NCBI RefSeq assembly: GCF_021502725.1
Contig: NZ_JAKFFS010000006.1
Span: 372,001 to 436,000 of the forward strand
Origin: Dyadobacter sp. CY345
GTDB taxonomy: Bacteria; Bacteroidota; Bacteroidia; Cytophagales; Spirosomataceae
Length of the DNA: 64,000 bases
Direction of reading: 5' to 3'
Shown one piece after another: positions 60,259 to 64,000 of this stretch (positions are counted from its first letter, which is position 1; each line of letters opens with the position of its first letter). The notes under the pieces were generated by a model. It searched no databases and was not told the DNA's origin. It saw only the letters and a program-made list of their open reading frames with translations. The translations under genes and the position numbers were made by a program.

Positions 60259-62088
60259 ATGCCTGGCCTATTGAAATTAATTCTATTATGCGCCGCTTCG
60301 CTAAGTATAATCATGGCAGCTACATTCCATGACGATCAGTCTATTGGTGTTAATCAAAGCATCGCTCAATTTCGAATTGATTCCAAGGCGTTTGCTTCCA
60401 GTATTATTGATCTGGAAAAAGCCCTGCGGGACTTGAATTCATCAAAACCCGAGACCGTCGAAAAAGCGAAAAAGCTGCTGATTTTGTCTCGTCTTAACTA
60501 CAAAAAAATTGAGTATATCCTCGAATATTTTTTCTATACATCTTCACGCGTTTATAACAGAGCGCCGAAAAATGAGGTTGAAGAGCCATTCCTTGAATAC
60601 CAGGAATTAGCAGGCTTGCAATATTTAGAAACTTTACTTTTCGACAGTATTCCTGAACAACATAAGGTTATTTTCGAAGAACAAACTACGCTGCTGCGCG
60701 TCGCCTCGGAAGACTTAAATGCTTTATTATACAACTTCTCAGCCACTGACCCGCAACTACTTGAAAGTTTCAGAATTTCCCTCGTCCGGATTATATCACT
60801 TGGTATCACAGGATTCGACGCCCCACTTTTAAAATCCGGGATTCAGGAATCGGCAGTCGTGGTACAAACCATGCATAAATCGCTTCTACCCTATATCGTA
60901 AAAAACAAATCAGCCGGAGACAGTGTAGATTTTTTTCTAAGGAAAACATATGCGTATCTCAAAGACAATCCGGATTTTGAAGACTTCAACCGTTTGGAAT
61001 TTCTAACGAATTGCGCGCTTCCATTGCAAAAACATCTGGGTAGATTGATTCGGGGCACTGGTTCTGAAACTAATAAGTATGGCATTTTAAATTACGGTGC
61101 TGATCATATTTTCAGTCAAAACGCATTTCAGACAAATTCATTTCCTGGAAGCAACAGAGCCGTTTCAAAGAGTGAAATTGCTTTGGGTGAAAAGCTTTTT
61201 TCCGAGACTGCGCTTTCCGGAAATGGTACCAAAAGTTGTGTTTCCTGTCATAACCCTGAGAATTATTTCTCAGATGGATTAGTAAAAAGTGTAGGTTTTG
61301 ATCCGACTGCTACGGCTAAACGACACGCACCAACGCTAATTTATGCAGGTATGCAACACAACCAGTTTTGGGATGGACGGGCAAAAAGTCTGGAAGAACA
61401 AATTGAGGCAGTTATTAAAGATCCGTTGGAAATGCGCGGTGATATGGCAGCATCCCTGGCCAGATTAAATGCGGACAAAAACTATCGCAAACATTTCCAG
61501 AAAGCGTTTTCGAAAAAAGGAAAAAGTCCAATTTCAGAGGAAGAAGTTTACCGAGCACTCGCGTCATACATCCGCACTTTAAATCCAAATAATTCTCCAT
61601 TTGATCAGTATATGGCTGGAAATGAAATGGCCTTGACAGAAATCCAGAAAGAAGGTTTTAACCTATTTATGGGTAAGGCACAATGTGGTACGTGCCATTT
61701 TGCGCCACTTTTCAACGGACTTACGCCTCCATTTTATTCTCTTTCCGAGTTTGAGATTCTGGGAACTACCAGAACTGAGGATCTTAAAAATCCTGAACCA
61801 GACGAAGATGATGGCCGGTTTACTTTTCGTCCAATCCGGTTTTACAAAGGAGCTTTTAAAACCCCAACTGTACGAAATTCCGCGAAAACCGGCCCTTATA
61901 TGCATAATGGCGCCTTTCAATCATTGGAAACTTTACTCGAATTTTACAATTTGGGTGGCGGCGCAGGTTTGGGATTAAATTTTCCAAGCCAGACCCTTTC
62001 GGCTGGGAAACTGAATTTAACGGAGACAGAAAAAAAGAATATAATTGAGTTTTTAAATTCGCTTACTGACGATTTAAAAGCGATGTAA
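60259..62088 (+). CDS. Di-heme cytochrome c peroxidase (MauG/CcpA type) with N-terminal helical domain
   Basis: A 609-residue exported protein. After a signal segment (LLKLILLCAASLSIIMAA) residues ~30-270 form an all-helical, imelysin-like domain (KAFASSIIDLEKALRDLNSS; NRLEFLTNCALPLQKHL). Residues ~310-600 are the di-heme peroxidase: heme-c sites C327-VSC-H331 and C476-GTC-H480 with AKRHAPTLIYAG and FKTPTVRNSAKTGPYMHNG nearby. Two c-type hemes are the usual number for this family, which reduces hydrogen peroxide or oxidises proteins in the periplasm. The N-terminal module is unusual compared with the ~330-residue standard enzyme. It precedes a phosphatase gene by 32 bp. Confidence 0.9.
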   Translation: MPGLLKLILLCAASLSIIMAATFHDDQSIGVNQSIAQFRIDSKAFASSIIDLEKALRDLNSSKPETVEKAKKLLILSRLNYKKIEYILEYFFYTSSRVYNRAPKNEVEEPFLEYQELAGLQYLETLLFDSIPEQHKVIFEEQTTLLRVASEDLNALLYNFSATDPQLLESFRISLVRIISLGITGFDAPLLKSGIQESAVVVQTMHKSLLPYIVKNKSAGDSVDFFLRKTYAYLKDNPDFEDFNRLEFLTNCALPLQKHLGRLIRGTGSETNKYGILNYGADHIFSQNAFQTNSFPGSNRAVSKSEIALGEKLFSETALSGNGTKSCVSCHNPENYFSDGLVKSVGFDPTATAKRHAPTLIYAGMQHNQFWDGRAKSLEEQIEAVIKDPLEMRGDMAASLARLNADKNYRKHFQKAFSKKGKSPISEEEVYRALASYIRTLNPNNSPFDQYMAGNEMALTEIQKEGFNLFMGKAQCGTCHFAPLFNGLTPPFYSLSEFEILGTTRTEDLKNPEPDEDDGRFTFRPIRFYKGAFKTPTVRNSAKTGPYMHNGAFQSLETLLEFYNLGGGAGLGLNFPSQTLSAGKLNLTETEKKNIIEFLNSLTDDLKAM

Positions 62089-62120
62089 AAAAATTGGATA
62101 ACCCTGACACTGATGACTAT

Positions 62121-64000
62121 ATGAGAAGAAATTTACTACTGCCTTTATTCCTGTTATTTCTTATCCCATCATACGGACAGCTGATTCGCGGCCCTTATTT
62201 GCAGGTTGCAACGTCGATCAGTATGGTAATCCGCTGGCGAACAGACGTAGCCGCCACTTCCCGCGTACAATTTGGAAATACTTCGAACAATCTGGATAAA
62301 AAAATTGAAGATAATGCGCTCGTGACGGAACATGAAATAAAGCTCACGGGTTTGACGCCGATGACAAAATATTTCTATTCTATTGGTTCATTATCCACTG
62401 TATATCAAGGCGATCCTAATAATTATTTTGAAACCACGCCGATACCCGGAACCAAAGGAAAATACCGCTTCGGTGTTTTGGGCGACTGCGGCACCAACTC
62501 TGCTTTTCAGGGAAATGTGCGGGATCAGCTGACAAATTATCTTGGGAAGGACTACATGAACGCGCTGCTTCTACTCGGGGACAATGCTTATTCACAAGGA
62601 AAAGACCCGGAATATCAGTCGAATTTTTTCAACCATTACAAAGATAATTTCCTAAAAAAATTTCCTGTCTTCCCAACACCTGGAAATCATGATTATGGAA
62701 ACGATGACCCAAACCGCCAGATAGATCATAAGATTCCGTACTATGACATTTTCACATTGCCGGTCAAGGGAGAATCAGGCGGCGTCCCTTCGGAAAATGA
62801 AGCTTATTATTCCTATGACTACGGTAACGTTCATTTCCTCTCCCTGGATTCTTATGGGAAAGAAGACCAATCTACCCGATTGTACGACACGCTCGGAAAG
62901 CAGGTTCAGTGGATAAAAGCTGATCTGGCGGCGAATAAAAATAAGGATTGGGTTGTTGCCTACTGGCATCATCCACCCTTTTCTCTTGGCTCACGAAATG
63001 GCGAGACTGAAAACGATATGATCAAAATCCGCGAAAATTTTATCAGAATCTTGGAACGAAATGGTGTCGATCTGATTCTTTGCGGCCATAGCCACGTTTA
63101 TGAACGAACACGATTAATCCAGGGGTTTTATAACTATTCCGGTTCATTTAATAATGCGGTTCATAACGTCAGCCAGTCGTCCGGAAAATATGATGGGTCT
63201 GATAATTCTTGCACCTATATAAAAAGCTCGAATGCAAACAAAGGAACAGTTTACGTTGTCACAGGTTCCGCAGGACAACTCGGTTCTCCAAGTCCGGGGT
63301 TTCCACATAAGGCGATGTATTATTCCAATGCCGAACTTGGCGGCTCATTGATGCTCGAAGTGGAAGGAAACCGGCTTGATGCCAAATGGGTTGGGATCGA
63401 CGGTCAGATCCGGGATAAATTTACGATCGTAAAAGACGTTAATCAAAACAGAACAATTGAAATTGAATCCGGCAAAAGTGTAAACTTGGAAGCATCATTT
63501 AACGGTCAATACGTTTGGAGCACTGGTGCAAATTCCAGAACAATTTCAGTGACACCCAATGCGGATGCGGACTATACTGTTAAAGACGTACAGAATTGTT
63601 TGACCGATGTTTTTCATGTTAAAGTAACAAAGCAAGTTCCAGTAAAATTAATTTCACTGGAAGGTGTCGCGGATACCCGGAACATCGTAAAATTAAACTG
63701 GGCAACAGAATTTGAGACGCAATTTTCTCATTTTCAGGTAGAACGATCCTTCGACGCAACCAACTTTTCAGATCTTGGCCGGGTTAACAGCAATCAAAAT
63801 TCAAAAGAGAAACAATCCTATGAGTTTTTTGATCAGTCAGGCCAGAGCAACATTTCATCTGACACCATTTATTATCGCTTAAAAATGGTGAATCTGGCGG
63901 GCAGTTTTGAGTTTTCAAAAACAATTGGTGTTAAATTGAACCAGATAGTCCTTGGTACCGATCCCACCACATTTTTAGATATCGCTATCGTCCCGAACCC
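62121..64000 (+). CDS. Secreted purple-acid-phosphatase-like metallophosphoesterase (partial, C-terminus outside window)
   Basis: 626 codons are open to the right edge. A signal peptide (MRRNLLLPLFLLFLIPSYGQ) precedes a purple acid phosphatase N-terminal FN3-like domain (IRGPYLQVATSISMVIRW, residues ~21-110) and a calcineurin-like phosphoesterase domain with the metal-ligand blocks GDCG, GDNAY, GNHDYG, HHPPFS and GHSHVYERT. Beyond ~residue 445, Ig-like modules and a segment resembling the pre-sorting module of the 2171-residue protein (KLISLEGVADTRNIVKLNW, then a STDSETY-like FEFSKT) precede an IVPNP motif at the edge, the start of a probable T9SS sorting domain. It should hydrolyse phosphate esters outside the cell. 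It starts 32 bp after the peroxidase and may be co-transcribed. Confidence 0.87.
   Translation, partial: MRRNLLLPLFLLFLIPSYGQLIRGPYLQVATSISMVIRWRTDVAATSRVQFGNTSNNLDKKIEDNALVTEHEIKLTGLTPMTKYFYSIGSLSTVYQGDPNNYFETTPIPGTKGKYRFGVLGDCGTNSAFQGNVRDQLTNYLGKDYMNALLLLGDNAYSQGKDPEYQSNFFNHYKDNFLKKFPVFPTPGNHDYGNDDPNRQIDHKIPYYDIFTLPVKGESGGVPSENEAYYSYDYGNVHFLSLDSYGKEDQSTRLYDTLGKQVQWIKADLAANKNKDWVVAYWHHPPFSLGSRNGETENDMIKIRENFIRILERNGVDLILCGHSHVYERTRLIQGFYNYSGSFNNAVHNVSQSSGKYDGSDNSCTYIKSSNANKGTVYVVTGSAGQLGSPSPGFPHKAMYYSNAELGGSLMLEVEGNRLDAKWVGIDGQIRDKFTIVKDVNQNRTIEIESGKSVNLEASFNGQYVWSTGANSRTISVTPNADADYTVKDVQNCLTDVFHVKVTKQVPVKLISLEGVADTRNIVKLNWATEFETQFSHFQVERSFDATNFSDLGRVNSNQNSKEKQSYEFFDQSGQSNISSDTIYYRLKMVNLAGSFEFSKTIGVKLNQIVLGTDPTTFLDIAIVPN

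Overview
The window is chromosomal DNA of a Bacteroidota bacterium, most likely a Cytophagales member of the Dyadobacter/Spirosoma type. The evidence is a SusC/SusD pair with its ECF sigma and FecR anti-sigma, a C-terminal type IX secretion (T9SS) sorting domain, several Bacteroidota-type TonB receptors, a TAnnTTTG-type promoter, moderate-to-low GC content and poor Shine-Dalgarno sites. I saw no rRNA, tRNA, CRISPR array, phage gene or transposase. Genus is inferred from protein flavour, not from a marker gene.

Layout. 1-1320 (-): a cytochrome-type DUF1549 lipoprotein cut by the window edge. 1.6-17.2 kb (+): three MacB/FtsX-type ~800-aa permeases without an ATPase, interleaved with a 2171-residue multidomain secreted protein and a small LTxxQ (Spy/CpxP-like) protein. 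Each permease is preceded by a pair of 16-bp palindromes related to TGTCCG-N4-CGGACA. 17.2-18.8 kb: an ECF sigma factor with a two-TM partner, divergent from a small membrane protein; both directions carry the same TGTAACC-N16-TGTCT promoter-like sequence. 19-22.5 kb (+): an outer-membrane beta-barrel receptor and an Rpn-type nuclease. 22.6-31.6 kb (-): an ABC ATPase, FtsX permease and DUF3299-like protein followed by two paralogous zinc metalloproteases and a thioredoxin-like protein. 31.7-40.4 kb (-): ECF sigma, FecR, SusC with an STN domain, SusD and an M20 (AbgB-like) amidohydrolase, a complete signal-controlled nutrient uptake locus. 40.7-50.3 kb: mixed housekeeping and accessory genes (sulfurtransferase, lipoproteins, a TonB receptor with a His-rich membrane protein, a GlxA-type regulator, a RibD-like reductase, MscS channel, GNAT). 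50.5-64 kb: a possible beta-barrel protein, a decayed small gene, a multi-PAS histidine kinase, a sialate O-acetylesterase, an esterase, a VOC protein, a di-heme cytochrome c peroxidase with an extra N-terminal helical domain, and a purple-acid-phosphatase-like protein that runs off the window.

How it fits together. The dominant theme is the cell envelope: outer-membrane uptake (TonB, SusCD), envelope ABC permeases, secreted metalloproteases, and ECF or sensor-kinase control. The most notable signals are regulatory: the shared paired palindromes of the three permeases, placed at 59, 70 and 81 bp from a common GGCATA box (one helical turn apart each time), and the duplicated divergent ECF promoter. 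The ABC-DUF3299-metalloprotease cluster may be a zinc-linked envelope system.
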